Source: Cytophagaceae bacterium (lineage in GTDB: Bacteria > Bacteroidota > Bacteroidia > Cytophagales > Spirosomataceae). Taken from it: DNA of 64,000 nt. The notes below the pieces were generated by a model that did no database searches, had not been told where the DNA came from, and worked only from the letters and a program-made list of their open reading frames with translations. Below are positions 42,807 through 52,179 of this stretch, in pieces. The position numbers and the translations under genes are program-made. The stretch's first letter is position 1; each line of letters starts with the position of its first letter. Location of the stretch: positions 124,001 through 188,000 of the forward strand of contig JAIXWL010000010.1 in the NCBI GenBank assembly GCA_027491315.1, written 5' to 3'.

Positions 42807-43943
42807 ATGTTGGAAAACATCAACTTCTTTAATGACCCTCTCTTGGTGCAATCCATGCGGCCATTAAGTTATTACCGCCCCCTCCATCAATTATGGTTTG
42901 GAACAAGCGCCATACAAGATAAATGGGGCAAATTTAATCAGCTATCATCTACATCAGCCACCCATGTGACCATTCTCGGTTCACTACTGCCTGATAATCA
43001 AATAGCTGAAGCTATTTCGCAATTACCCGATAATGTCCAGCTGGTTCAAGGTCAACAGGTTTTAGCCTTTACTAGTTCAAGCGCCAAAAATGATTTTGCC
43101 CCCTCATCCTCCCGCAAATCCATCGAATATTCTGGAAAAGCGCGTTGGATACAGCATCCAGAGGATTTATTGCTGCATCAACAGCTGAGCCTTGTCCAAG
43201 AAATAGAACCTGCGCCTTTTGATATTGAAAAATACCAGTCTTTAGGTAATATCATTCTATCTCCTGAGAATTGTTTCATTCATGCCAGCGCCCAACTTAA
43301 GGGATGCATGATAGATGCCAGCTCGGGGCCTATTTATATCGGTGAAGATGTTAATCTACAAATGGGGACGATCATTCAAGGACCTGCAGCCATTTTAAAA
43401 GGGGCAACTAGTAACCTAGGAGCCAAAATAAGACCAAATACCACCATTGGCCCTGGTTGCAAAGTAGGAGGAGAAATCAACCACTCCATTTTCTTTCCTT
43501 ATAGTAACAAAGCCCATGAAGGATATATAGGAAGTTCTGTGATTGGATCCCACAGCAACTTGGGAGCTCTCACCAGTAATTCCAATATAAAAAATGATTT
43601 AAAGCCTGTTTCAATTTTTGATTACCCAACATCGTCACACAGAAATACAGGATTGTCGGCCCTAGGCCTCATCATGGGCGATTTTGTCACAACAGGAATC
43701 CATAGTAAGTTCAATACAGGTAGCATGATTGGTTGCCATTGTAACATCAGTAGCCAAAGCTTTTTACCGAAATTCATCCCATCCTTTACTTGGGGAGAAT
43801 ACCCCAATATTCATACCTATAAAATGGAAAAGGCCAGGGAAGTGGCTCAACAATGGATACATTTAAAACATCAAACCATTCCGGAAAATCTCGCCGCGGT
43901 GATGGAAGAAATTTGGAAAGAGGAGGCTTCTTTCCGAACTTAG
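42807..43943 (+). CDS. GlmU-like putative sugar nucleotidyltransferase with left-handed beta-helix
   Basis: A 378-residue protein with a degenerate N-terminal nucleotidyltransferase-like domain (about 1-150) and a hexapeptide-repeat left-handed beta-helix (about 155-330, e.g. GPIYIGEDVNLQMGTIIQGP, about 181-200) typical of acyltransferases. It belongs to the Bacteroidota GlmU-family group of uncertain activity (the RxxRxxP and GxGTR nucleotide-binding motifs of true GlmU are not clear). I start at 42807 (MLENINFF), because the upstream reading begins within the rpmE2 terminator. It probably leads an operon with holB, hemC and the SDR gene. Confidence 0.82.
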   Translation: MLENINFFNDPLLVQSMRPLSYYRPLHQLWFGTSAIQDKWGKFNQLSSTSATHVTILGSLLPDNQIAEAISQLPDNVQLVQGQQVLAFTSSSAKNDFAPSSSRKSIEYSGKARWIQHPEDLLLHQQLSLVQEIEPAPFDIEKYQSLGNIILSPENCFIHASAQLKGCMIDASSGPIYIGEDVNLQMGTIIQGPAAILKGATSNLGAKIRPNTTIGPGCKVGGEINHSIFFPYSNKAHEGYIGSSVIGSHSNLGALTSNSNIKNDLKPVSIFDYPTSSHRNTGLSALGLIMGDFVTTGIHSKFNTGSMIGCHCNISSQSFLPKFIPSFTWGEYPNIHTYKMEKAREVAQQWIHLKHQTIPENLAAVMEEIWKEEASFRT

Positions 43944-43970
43944 CCTTTTCGTTTACTCATTTCCAAAGGC

Positions 43971-45104
43971 ATGCTTTTTAAGGATATTCCAGGCTTATCT
44001 GAAATCAAAAAAACTTTGAGTTCAGCCGTGCAAAATCAGCACATTGCCCATGCTCAATTGTTTCACGGCCCCTATGGTGGCCCACAATTAGCCATGGCCC
44101 TGGCATTTACCACGTATTTATTCTGCACCAACAAACAAGGAGATGATGCCTGTGGCGTTTGTGCAAGTTGCCAAAAAATGAAAAGAGCCGTTCACCCCGA
44201 CTTGGTCTTTCTTTTCCCTACCATAGTAACTAAAAAATTTAAAGAGCCTGAATCAGACTTATTTTTACCTGAATGGAGAAATTTCATTGCAGAATCCTGC
44301 TATCGTACATTACCGGAATGGTTGGGATTTTTAGGAGTTGAGGGAAATAAACAAGGAAATTTCCCTGTGGAGGAAACGCGTAAATTAATCCCTAAAATAA
44401 GTCTCAAGCCTTTTGAAGCTCCTTTCAAGGTGGTGATTTTATGGAACCCTGAATCATTAAATGCTTCATCGGGCAATGCCTTATTAAAAACCTTAGAGGA
44501 GCCCCCTTCTACCACCTTATTCCTATTAGTATGTTCAGAGCCTCAGAAACTATTGGCCACCATACTTTCTAGAACGCAACGTATTAAAATCCCGATGGTG
44601 GAGGAGCAAGCTTTGGCCGATTTTTTAGTTGAACAATCTGCCATTGACCCTGAAAATGCCCTGCAATTGGCCCAAAGCTCTGAAGGAAATATTTCTTGGG
44701 CTCTGGAAAAATCCAAAACAGAAAATTTAAGTACATCCACCTGGTTTGCGGAATGGATGAGAGCCATCTATTCAAAAAATTTAAGTAAGTTGGTTATTCT
44801 GGCAGATCAGTTTGATGGTTTTGCTAAAGAAGAGCAAAAAGGCCTTTTGGAATATGGCTTGCATATTTTAAGGCAGTGTTTATATCAAATTTCTGGAACT
44901 CCAGAACTGATTAAATCATTGGAAAAAGAAAAAAAATTCATTGATAATTTTTCAAAAACCTTAAGCCAAGAGAAAATAGAAAAGATGTCCAACAATGTCT
45001 CTGATGTACATTACCATTTGGAAAGGAACGCCAGAGCAAAAATGGTTCATTTGGATTTATCCTTACAATTTGTCCGCATATATCATGCACCCAAAAACGC
45101 CTAG
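43971..45104 (+). CDS. holB: DNA polymerase III subunit delta'
   Basis: Part of the clamp loader that places the sliding clamp on DNA. The 377-residue protein has the AAA+ layout, a zinc-binding region with CGVCASC (about 62-68), HPDLVFLFP, and the SRC-like region around LSRTQRIKIP (about 198-207). The Walker A region is altered (GPYGGPQLAM in place of GxxGxGKT), which is normal, since delta' does not bind ATP. Gap of 27 bp after the GlmU-like gene and 2 bp before hemC. Confidence 0.9.
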   Translation: MLFKDIPGLSEIKKTLSSAVQNQHIAHAQLFHGPYGGPQLAMALAFTTYLFCTNKQGDDACGVCASCQKMKRAVHPDLVFLFPTIVTKKFKEPESDLFLPEWRNFIAESCYRTLPEWLGFLGVEGNKQGNFPVEETRKLIPKISLKPFEAPFKVVILWNPESLNASSGNALLKTLEEPPSTTLFLLVCSEPQKLLATILSRTQRIKIPMVEEQALADFLVEQSAIDPENALQLAQSSEGNISWALEKSKTENLSTSTWFAEWMRAIYSKNLSKLVILADQFDGFAKEEQKGLLEYGLHILRQCLYQISGTPELIKSLEKEKKFIDNFSKTLSQEKIEKMSNNVSDVHYHLERNARAKMVHLDLSLQFVRIYHAPKNA

Positions 45105-45106
45105 TC

Positions 45107-46033
45107 ATGCAACATATAAGAATAGGAACTAGAAATTCAGCATTAGCGCTTTGGCAAGCGCATCACATTGGTCATCTGTTGGAAAAAGTAGGCTTTAGCT
45201 ATGAACTCATGGCAATAAGTACGAAAGGAGATCAAGTGCTGGACCGATCCCTTTCCAAAATAGGCTCAAAAGGTGTTTTTACGGAAGAATTGGAAACCAT
45301 GCTGCGTGAGGGCGAAATTGATATCGCTCAACATTCCGCCAAAGATTTACCTTCTCGTTTACCTGAAGATTTAGAATTAATCGCATTTACGGAAAGGGAA
45401 GCAGCGCATGATGTGGTACTTAGTTTAGACCCGAGTCTGCAATTACAAAGCCCCAAAAAATTACGTATAGGAACCTCCTCTACTAGGAGAAGGGCCTTTC
45501 TACAACATTTTTACCCTCAACATGAATTGGTAGAAATGCGCGGCAACCTTCAAACGCGTCTTGAAAAACTAAAGCAAGGAACTTGTGATGCCATGTTATT
45601 AGCCTATGCTGGGGTTCATCGCATGGATATGGGTGCTTACATCACGGAGCATTTATCCATTGGCCAATTTGTTCCAGCGGTTGGCCAAGGTTCTGTGGCG
45701 ATTCAATGTTCTATCCATTTGGATCCTAGCCTAAAAGAACAAATTAGGTTGGCTTGTAACCATACTACCACAGAGACATGTTTATTGGCAGAGCGAAGTT
45801 TATTGTATCAACTTGAAGGCGGATGCAGCGTTCCTGTATATGGACATGCCATCGCCACAGGAGAGACGATAGCCTTGACGGCTGGTGTATTAAGTTTAAA
45901 TGGACAAGAAAAGTTGGAATTCACCCAAATTGGAACGAATCCTCAAATTTTAGGTGAACAATTAGCAGGAGATTTGGTAAATTCGGGTGCTAGAAAAATC
46001 CTTCAAGCTATTAGGGCGGAGTTAAATCCATAA
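45107..46033 (+). CDS. hemC: Porphobilinogen deaminase (hydroxymethylbilane synthase)
   Basis: Joins four porphobilinogen units into hydroxymethylbilane in heme synthesis. The 308-residue protein begins RIGTRNSALALWQA (about 5-18), carries the KDLP loop (QHSAKDLPS, about 80-88), RIGTSSTRRRA (about 121-131) and the dipyrromethane-cofactor cysteine in LEGGCSVPV (about 235-243). Other heme genes are not adjacent. Confidence 0.96.
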   Translation: MQHIRIGTRNSALALWQAHHIGHLLEKVGFSYELMAISTKGDQVLDRSLSKIGSKGVFTEELETMLREGEIDIAQHSAKDLPSRLPEDLELIAFTEREAAHDVVLSLDPSLQLQSPKKLRIGTSSTRRRAFLQHFYPQHELVEMRGNLQTRLEKLKQGTCDAMLLAYAGVHRMDMGAYITEHLSIGQFVPAVGQGSVAIQCSIHLDPSLKEQIRLACNHTTTETCLLAERSLLYQLEGGCSVPVYGHAIATGETIALTAGVLSLNGQEKLEFTQIGTNPQILGEQLAGDLVNSGARKILQAIRAELNP

Positions 46034-46050
46034 TCTTGTTGAAATTTCGC

Positions 46051-46956
46051 ATGAAAAAAAGAATATTAATTACTGGTTCCAATGGCTTATTAGGTCAAAA
46101 GTTAGTCCAATTGCTCATCAAGCAGTCGGATGTTGACTTAATAGCAACTGCCAAGGGGCCAAATCGACTTGCGTCTACTACAGGGTATACTTACGTATCC
46201 TTGGATATAACGCAAGAAAGCGAAGTAATGGATGTTTTTCAGACCTATCGACCAGATGTATTGATTCATACAGCAGCCATGACCAATGTGGATACTTGTG
46301 AAGTTGACCCTGCTGGTTGCGAATTACTGAATGTGACTGCCGTTAGGTATTTAATACAAGCTTGTGAGGCGCAGGGCACTTTTATGTGTCATTTATCCAC
46401 GGATTTCATTTTTGATGGAGCAAATGGCCCCTATGATGAGGAGGCTCAACCAAATCCTATTTCCATTTATGGAGAGAGTAAATTAGCTGCAGAAAAATTA
46501 CTTCAATCTTCTTCAATTCGTTGGGCCATCGCCAGAACTGTGCTTGTATTTGGCATTGTTCAAGATATGAGCCGCACGAATATTATTTTATGGGTAAAAA
46601 AATCTTTGGAGGAAGGTAAAACCATTCAAGTCGTAACCGATCAATTCCGTACACCTACCCTAGCCGAGGATTTGGCCATTGGCTGCTGGTTGATTGCACA
46701 AAAAGAAGCAGAAGGAATTTTTAATATTTCGGGTTCAGATTTTTTAACACCTTATGAAATGGCCATCAAAACGGCCAATTTCTTTTCATTGCCATTGGAA
46801 TTAATCAAAAAGGCTGATTCCTCTACTTTCCAACAAGCTGCCAAGCGACCACCGCGAACCGGTTTTATTTTAGAAAAGGCAAAAAAAATCCTAGGGTATC
46901 AGCCTAGGAGTTTCGATGAGGGAATTGCTTTGGTTGCAGAACAAATACGTACTTAG
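46051..46956 (+). CDS. NAD(P)-dependent SDR, dTDP-4-dehydrorhamnose reductase-like (RmlD)
   Basis: A 301-residue extended short-chain dehydrogenase. The Rossmann motif is [13 protein letters not shown] (about 6-18), [11 protein letters not shown] (about 71-81) is typical of RmlD, and the active-site [10 protein letters not shown] (about 144-153, Tyr and Lys) is intact. The sugar-nucleotide substrate is not certain without rmlABC neighbours. I start at 46051 (MKKRILITG), the first ATG that begins the Rossmann strand; an upstream TTG at 46036 would also be possible. The 3' end overlaps the convergent obgE by 4 bp. Confidence 0.85.
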   Translation: MKKRILITGSNGLLGQKLVQLLIKQSDVDLIATAKGPNRLASTTGYTYVSLDITQESEVMDVFQTYRPDVLIHTAAMTNVDTCEVDPAGCELLNVTAVRYLIQACEAQGTFMCHLSTDFIFDGANGPYDEEAQPNPISIYGESKLAAEKLLQSSSIRWAIARTVLVFGIVQDMSRTNIILWVKKSLEEGKTIQVVTDQFRTPTLAEDLAIGCWLIAQKEAEGIFNISGSDFLTPYEMAIKTANFFSLPLELIKKADSSTFQQAAKRPPRTGFILEKAKKILGYQPRSFDEGIALVAEQIRT

Positions 46957-48038
46957 TCCTCAGAAGATGAAACTTCTTCATCTGTATAAGTAGTGGCTTC
47001 TTCCTCGGAAGATTTAGCTAATAAGGTATCTGCTTGAAATTTGGCATTTTCTTCTTGTAAGGTTTTCCAAAGTACATCTTTTAATTCTTGTATACCTTCT
47101 TGAGTAATAGAAGAGATGAACACTACCGGTAAATCTGATGGAAGGCTAGCTCGAATTTCTTCTTGCATTTCTGGAATAGAAATATCCATTTTAGAAACCA
47201 CTAATACACGTTGTTTCTGTAATAATTCAGGATTAAATTTCTCTAGTTCTCCTAAAAGAATTTCGTATTCTTTTCCCCAATCTTTGGCATCCGACGGAAT
47301 CAAAAAACAAAGAATGGAGTTCCGTTCAATGTGACGTAAAAAGCGAAGACCTAAACCTTTTCCTTCGGAAGCCCCTTCAATAATTCCTGGAATATCTGCT
47401 ACTACAAAAGATTTATAATCACGATAGGCCACCACACCTAAATGCGGTACCAAGGTGGTGAAAGGATAATCAGCAATTTCAGGCTTGGCAGCAGAAAGCA
47501 CGGAAAGCAGTGTGGATTTCCCTGCATTTGGGAAACCTACTAAACCTACATCAGCTAATACTTTTAACTCCATGATAACCCATCGATCTTGCCCTTCTTC
47601 ACCCGGTTGAGCATGTCGAGGAGATTGATTGGTGGAAGATTTAAAGTGGGTATTCCCCATACCCCCTCTTCCACCTGGGAGCAATAATATCTTTTGACCT
47701 TCTTCGGTAACCTCCGCTAAAAACTCATTGCTTTCTGCATCTTTGACGATGGTTCCCAAAGGAACTTCGATATAAATATCTTCACCTTCAGCACCTGATC
47801 TTCTACCTCCTTCGCCACCTTTACCATTATCGGCAATGATGTGTTTTTGGTATTTTAAATGAAGTAAAGTCCAGAGTTGAGAATTCCCAACCAAATAGAT
47901 ATGTCCTCCTCGACCGCCATCACCACCATCGGGTCCACCTTTAGGCACGTGTTTTTCACGGCGGAAATGGGAAGATCCGAACCCTCCTCTACCAGAGCGG
48001 ACATTTATCTTGACGTAATCTATAAAATTGGATGTCAT
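46953..48038 (-). CDS. obgE: GTPase Obg
   Basis: An essential GTPase in late 50S ribosome assembly and stress response. The 361-residue protein has the glycine-rich Obg fold (1-158, with [16 protein letters not shown] and [12 protein letters not shown]) followed by the G domain: G1 [10 protein letters not shown] (about 166-175), the switch region [15 protein letters not shown]3 DIPGIIEGA (about 213-221) and G4 VVSKMD. The C-terminal acidic tail ([19 protein letters not shown]) replaces the OCT domain of some homologues. It follows adk by 19 bp. Confidence 0.96.
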   Translation of the reverse strand: MTSNFIDYVKINVRSGRGGFGSSHFRREKHVPKGGPDGGDGGRGGHIYLVGNSQLWTLLHLKYQKHIIADNGKGGEGGRRSGAEGEDIYIEVPLGTIVKDAESNEFLAEVTEEGQKILLLPGGRGGMGNTHFKSSTNQSPRHAQPGEEGQDRWVIMELKVLADVGLVGFPNAGKSTLLSVLSAAKPEIADYPFTTLVPHLGVVAYRDYKSFVVADIPGIIEGASEGKGLGLRFLRHIERNSILCFLIPSDAKDWGKEYEILLGELEKFNPELLQKQRVLVVSKMDISIPEMQEEIRASLPSDLPVVFISSITQEGIQELKDVLWKTLQEENAKFQADTLLAKSSEEEATTYTDEEVSSSED

Positions 48039-48057
48039 AAGGTATTATACCAGGCTA

Positions 48058-48627
48058 TTAACCTTCAATGATGCGGACAATTTGTCCAAATATTTCTTCA
48101 ATTTCGCCGATACCATTGATTCCTTGGAATTTTCCTTGGGAGGCATAGTATCCTGCTACTGGAGCTGTCTTTTCTCCATATTCTTGTACTCGCTTACGAA
48201 TTAAGTCTTCGTTTTGATCGTCAGGTCTTCCTGAAGTTTTGCCGCGTTCTAATAAACGCTGGGTTAACTCCTCCTGATTTACTTCCAAGGAAATCATGTG
48301 TTTAATGGAAAGCTGATGACCTGCTAATAGCGTATCCAATGCCTCAGCTTGGGCTACAGTTCTAGGAAAACCATCAAAAATAAATCCAGAAGCACCTTTA
48401 TTTTCATTCAATTTATTCTCAATCATCCCAATAACTACTGAATCAGGAACAAGAATACCTTGATCCATTAATTTCTTAGCTTCTAGACCTAAAGTGGTCC
48501 CTGCCGTAATTTCGGCACGCAACAAATCTCCTGTAGATAAATGAATTAAACCATATTTATCAATCAATTTAGCTGATTGAGTTCCTTTTCCAGCCCCTGG
48601 AGGCCCAAATAGTACAAGATTTAACAT
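48058..48627 (-). CDS. adk: Adenylate kinase
   Basis: Interconverts 2 ADP with ATP and AMP. The 189-residue form lacks the long LID insertion, typical of the short-type kinases. Walker A is FGPPGAGKGTQ (about 6-16), the AMP-binding part is LSTGDLLRAEI (about 33-43), and FIFDGFPRTVAQAE (about 82-95) is the family signature. I start at 48627 (MLNLVLFGPP), the only ATG that places the P-loop at the N-terminus. A TACCTTTG box on the minus strand (48675-48682) could be its promoter. Confidence 0.95.
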   Translation of the reverse strand: MLNLVLFGPPGAGKGTQSAKLIDKYGLIHLSTGDLLRAEITAGTTLGLEAKKLMDQGILVPDSVVIGMIENKLNENKGASGFIFDGFPRTVAQAEALDTLLAGHQLSIKHMISLEVNQEELTQRLLERGKTSGRPDDQNEDLIRKRVQEYGEKTAPVAGYYASQGKFQGINGIGEIEEIFGQIVRIIEG

Positions 48628-48674
48628 AAAGTATGAAAATGGTTGACTGTTAAACAAGATTAAAAATAGAAGAA

Positions 48675-48682
48675 CAAAGGTA
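48675..48682 (-). promoter_or_regulatory. Putative -7 box of adk
   Basis: Minus-strand TACCTTTG is an exact TAnnTTTG match 47 bp before the adk ATG. No convincing -33 element. Confidence 0.4.
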
Positions 48683-48716
48683 ATCAATGCCAAAGGATAA
48701 AACCACCTTTATCTAA

Positions 48717-48818
48717 AATATACCTTGTTAGCCTAAGTTGCTGATAGTAAGAAAGGTATATTAAATAAGTGTAATTTTTTTACGCTTATGTGCAATACTT
48801 TAGGCTGAAAAGGCTAAC
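48717..48818. promoter_or_regulatory. Cluster of inverted repeats upstream of susC
   Basis: Three repeat pairs occupy the adk/susC divergent region. AATATACCTT (48717-48726) with AAGGTATATT (48753-48762), perfect, 26-base spacer. GTTAGCCT (48727-48734) with AGGCTAAC (48811-48818), perfect, so the right arm overlaps a TAACTTGCAGG box (48815-48825) that may be the susC promoter. A 10-bp hairpin ATAAGTGTAA/TTACGCTTAT (48765-48789) with one mismatch. They could be operators or alternative RNA folds. Confidence 0.45.
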
Positions 48819-48825
48819 TTGCAGG
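48815..48825 (+). promoter_or_regulatory. Putative -7 region of susC
   Basis: TAACTTGCAGG is identical to the sequence upstream of pyk (minus strand 61200-61210) and close to the Bacteroidota -7 box followed by GCA. It lies 67 bp before the susC ATG. No clear -33 TTG element. Confidence 0.4.
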
Positions 48826-48891
48826 CGATTGAGTAGATAAAAGAACATTTTTTATCGACAAAATCAAATTTTCACTCAAATCTTATACTAA

Positions 48892-51800
48892 ATGAAAACA
48901 AATTTCTACGTAAGCAGAGTGGTCTTCTTAATGGCTTTAATGCTATCCCTTTCTTGGGTAGCTTGGGGTCAGGACCGAAAAGTATCTGGTACTGTACAGG
49001 ACGCTAAAGGCGACGGTATTCCAGGAGTATCCGTCTTAGTTAAAGGTACAACCACCGGAACTACAACCGATGGTAATGGAGCATTCTCCATTAATGTAAA
49101 AACAGCCAATGCTGAATTAACATTTAGTTCAGTGGGTTATGTGGCAAAGACTGTTGCAGTAGGTAACAGATCAAGCATCAGCGTTTCTTTGGATGAAGAT
49201 GTTAGCCAATTAAGCGAAATCGTTGTGACAGGTTATGCCTCGCAACGTAAAAAAGACATCACTGGTGCGGTAGCAGTAGTTGGTTCGAAAGAATTAACGG
49301 CTGTTCCTTCTGCTTCAGTTACCCAAATGTTACAAGGCCGTGCGGCTGGTGTAACTGTAGGTAATGATAACTCTCCAGGTGGTGGTACTATGGTGCGTGT
49401 ACGTGGTTTTGGATCCATCAATAATAACAGTCCACTGTATGTTATTGACGGCGTTCCAACGCAAGGTACTTTGAACCAAATCAACCCAAATGATATTGAG
49501 TCCATGCAAGTATTGAAAGATGCCTCTGCGGCTTCTATCTATGGTGCTCGTGCTGCAAACGGTGTTGTGATTATCACAACTAAACGTGGTGGTGAAGGTG
49601 AGCCAAAAATCAACTTTGACATGTACACTGGTACACAAGATGTTGGTAAAACATTGGACTTATTGAACACGAAAGAATTAGGTCAGTACTACTATGAGTC
49701 TGAAATCGGTGCAGGTAAGCCAGCTGGAACTTCTCCATCTGTTCAATACCGTTTTGGTGCTGATGGTACACAAACAATTGCTGATTATATTTATCCAAAC
49801 GTGTATGGAGCTTTACCAGCTAACTATACTTACACCAACGATATTACTGATCCAAACTTAGGTAAAACTGCTTGGAACATTACAAAGGCAAATAAAGAAG
49901 GTACTGATTGGCAAAAAGTTATTTTTGGACCTGCTAAAATCTCTAATTATCAAATTGGTGCAACAGGTGGATCTAAAAATGGTAAATATGCTATCTCTGG
50001 TTCATATTTTAGCCAAGATGGTATTATGAAATATACTAGTTACCAACGTTACTCTGTTCGTGCGAACACAGAATTCAAAAAAGGTAACTTGACTTTCGGT
50101 GAGAACTTTACTGTTTCTTATGATGAAAGAGTAGGTGTTCCTTCAGGAAACAACAACGAATCCAACCCAATCATGTTTGCTATTCGTATCCAACCTATCA
50201 TTCCAGTATACGATATCACAGGTGGTCCAGTTGCCTTAGGAGGCACGAACTCATCTGACTTGAATGGATTTGCAGGTTCTCGTGGTTCTAACTTAGGTAA
50301 TGCTCCTAACCCATTTGCTCGTCAGTGGAGAGAAAAAGATAACCCAGTAAAAGGTAGCCACATTTTTGGTAACGTATTCTTAGAATATGAAATCATCAAA
50401 GATTTGAAAGCTCGTACAAGTTTAGGTTTTGAATACAACAACTTCAACCAATCGGCATATTTTAACCGTGATATTGAGGCTGCTGAAGCTAGAAATGCTA
50501 ACAGTTTAACGGTTTCTAATTCTTATGATCGTGCCATTACTTGGTACAATACCTTGAACTACAACAAAACGATTGGAGATCATACCTTCAACGTATTGGT
50601 AGGAACTGAGGCTGTTTCAACTTATGCATTTGGTTTTAATGCTGCTCGTTCAAACTTTGCTTTTGATGATTTGTCATACCGTTATTTGAATAATGGTTCT
50701 GCAGCAGGTTTATCGAATGCTGGAGCGGGTGCAACTCAAACGGCATTGTTCTCTCAATTCGGAAAAGTAAACTACTCATATAAGGACTTCTTATTAGCAG
50801 ACTTTACTTTACGTCGTGACGGTTCATCTCGTTTCTCTTCTGCATACCGTTATGGTACATTCCCAGCATTCTCAGTGGGTGCTCGTTTGACAGAATTGGC
50901 TTTCATGAAAGATTTAACTTTCATCAACGACTTGAAAGTACGTGCAGGTTGGGGTAAAACTGGTAACCAGTTAATTCCAAACGTATACAACGCATATACT
51001 TTGTTTACTCCAGATCCTAACAATAACGCATACGATATCTCAGGTTCTAGTAATTCAATCGCGTCAGGTTTCGACATCGCTCAATTTGGTAACTCATTTG
51101 GTCGTTGGGAAACAAATACATCCACCAACATTGGTTTTGATGGTAGTTTGTTCAACAACAAATTGGATATTGCTTTTGACTGGTACTCACGTACTACTTC
51201 AGACATGTTAACTCAAGTACCAATTCCAAGAACTGCTGGTACTGCTTCTATTCCTTATGTTAACATTGGTGAGGTAAACAACACAGGTATTGATATCAAC
51301 GTAACTTACCGTAACCAAATTGGTGATGTAAGATATTCGATCTCTGGTCAATATAGCCAATACAAAAACAACGTAGTGAAATTGAACGATGATCCTAAAG
51401 CTTCTATCTTTGGATTCTCAACACGTCTTCCTGCCATCTCAGTAACAAGAGCTGGTTTGCCAATTGCTTCTTTCTTCGGATATGTAGTAGATGGTGTTAT
51501 CAAGGATGATGCTGAAGCTGCTTCTGCTGTTCAAATTCCTGGTTATACTCGTGCGGGTGTATTCAAATTCAGAGATGTAAATGGAGATGGTAAAATTAAT
51601 GCTGATGACAGAACAATCATTGGTAACCCTCACCCAGACTTCACTTATGGTTTGAACTTAAACGTAGGTTACAAAAACTTTGACTTGACTGTATTTGCTC
51701 AAGGTGTTCAAGGAAATGAAATTTTCAACTACTTGAAATACTGGACAGATTTCAACACATTCCAAGGAAACCGTTCTAAGGATATGTTATACAACTCTTG

Positions 51801-52146
51801 GAAGAAGCAAGGTGACGTAGCTCAATTGCCACGTTTGAACTCAAATGACACTTTCAGTCAGCAGATTTCTACTTACTTCGTTGAAGATGGATCTTATACT
51901 CGTATCAAGAACATCCAATTGACTTATACTGTACCTTCTAGTGTTACTAAGAAGTTAAAGTTAAGCTCTTTACAAGTGTATGTTCAAGGTCAAAACTTGT
52001 TCACATTTAGTAAGTATAAAGGCTTAGATCCAGATATCAACTTGAGAACCTCAGGTAATGACAACCAAGATATCCACATGGGTATTGATGAAGGTGCATT
52101 CCCTGTGGCTAAATCATACAATGTTGGTTTAAGAGTAGGATTTTAA
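48892..52146 (+). CDS. SusC/RagA family TonB-linked outer-membrane protein
   Basis: A 1,084-residue outer-membrane transporter that works with its SusD partner to import oligosaccharides or peptides. Parts: signal peptide (1-26), CarboxypepD_reg domain (about 29-105, GTVQDAKGDGIPGVSVLVKG), TonB plug (about 115-230, SQLSEIVVTGYASQRKKDIT, VRVRGFGSINNNSPLYVIDG, KDASAASIYGARAANGVVII), then a 22-strand barrel ending GLRVGF. It is followed directly by susD. Its codons (GGT, CGT, GCT, AAC strongly preferred) differ from most neighbours and point to high expression. No enzyme of a polysaccharide locus is adjacent. Confidence 0.97.
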   Translation: MKTNFYVSRVVFLMALMLSLSWVAWGQDRKVSGTVQDAKGDGIPGVSVLVKGTTTGTTTDGNGAFSINVKTANAELTFSSVGYVAKTVAVGNRSSISVSLDEDVSQLSEIVVTGYASQRKKDITGAVAVVGSKELTAVPSASVTQMLQGRAAGVTVGNDNSPGGGTMVRVRGFGSINNNSPLYVIDGVPTQGTLNQINPNDIESMQVLKDASAASIYGARAANGVVIITTKRGGEGEPKINFDMYTGTQDVGKTLDLLNTKELGQYYYESEIGAGKPAGTSPSVQYRFGADGTQTIADYIYPNVYGALPANYTYTNDITDPNLGKTAWNITKANKEGTDWQKVIFGPAKISNYQIGATGGSKNGKYAISGSYFSQDGIMKYTSYQRYSVRANTEFKKGNLTFGENFTVSYDERVGVPSGNNNESNPIMFAIRIQPIIPVYDITGGPVALGGTNSSDLNGFAGSRGSNLGNAPNPFARQWREKDNPVKGSHIFGNVFLEYEIIKDLKARTSLGFEYNNFNQSAYFNRDIEAAEARNANSLTVSNSYDRAITWYNTLNYNKTIGDHTFNVLVGTEAVSTYAFGFNAARSNFAFDDLSYRYLNNGSAAGLSNAGAGATQTALFSQFGKVNYSYKDFLLADFTLRRDGSSRFSSAYRYGTFPAFSVGARLTELAFMKDLTFINDLKVRAGWGKTGNQLIPNVYNAYTLFTPDPNNNAYDISGSSNSIASGFDIAQFGNSFGRWETNTSTNIGFDGSLFNNKLDIAFDWYSRTTSDMLTQVPIPRTAGTASIPYVNIGEVNNTGIDINVTYRNQIGDVRYSISGQYSQYKNNVVKLNDDPKASIFGFSTRLPAISVTRAGLPIASFFGYVVDGVIKDDAEAASAVQIPGYTRAGVFKFRDVNGDGKINADDRTIIGNPHPDFTYGLNLNVGYKNFDLTVFAQGVQGNEIFNYLKYWTDFNTFQGNRSKDMLYNSWKKQGDVAQLPRLNSNDTFSQQISTYFVEDGSYTRIKNIQLTYTVPSSVTKKLKLSSLQVYVQGQNLFTFSKYKGLDPDINLRTSGNDNQDIHMGIDEGAFPVAKSYNVGLRVGF

Positions 52147-52179
52147 TCTAGATATCATTTGAAAATAAATCATAAAAAA

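Noticed and set aside
44000-44100. Altered Walker A (GPYGGPQLAM) in holB as a possible inactivating mutation
   Set aside because: The delta' subunit normally lacks a working P-loop, so this is expected.
49330-49638. 102-codon frame antisense to susC
   Set aside because: Threonine/serine-rich mirror of the TonB plug coding region, which is unmistakable on the plus strand.
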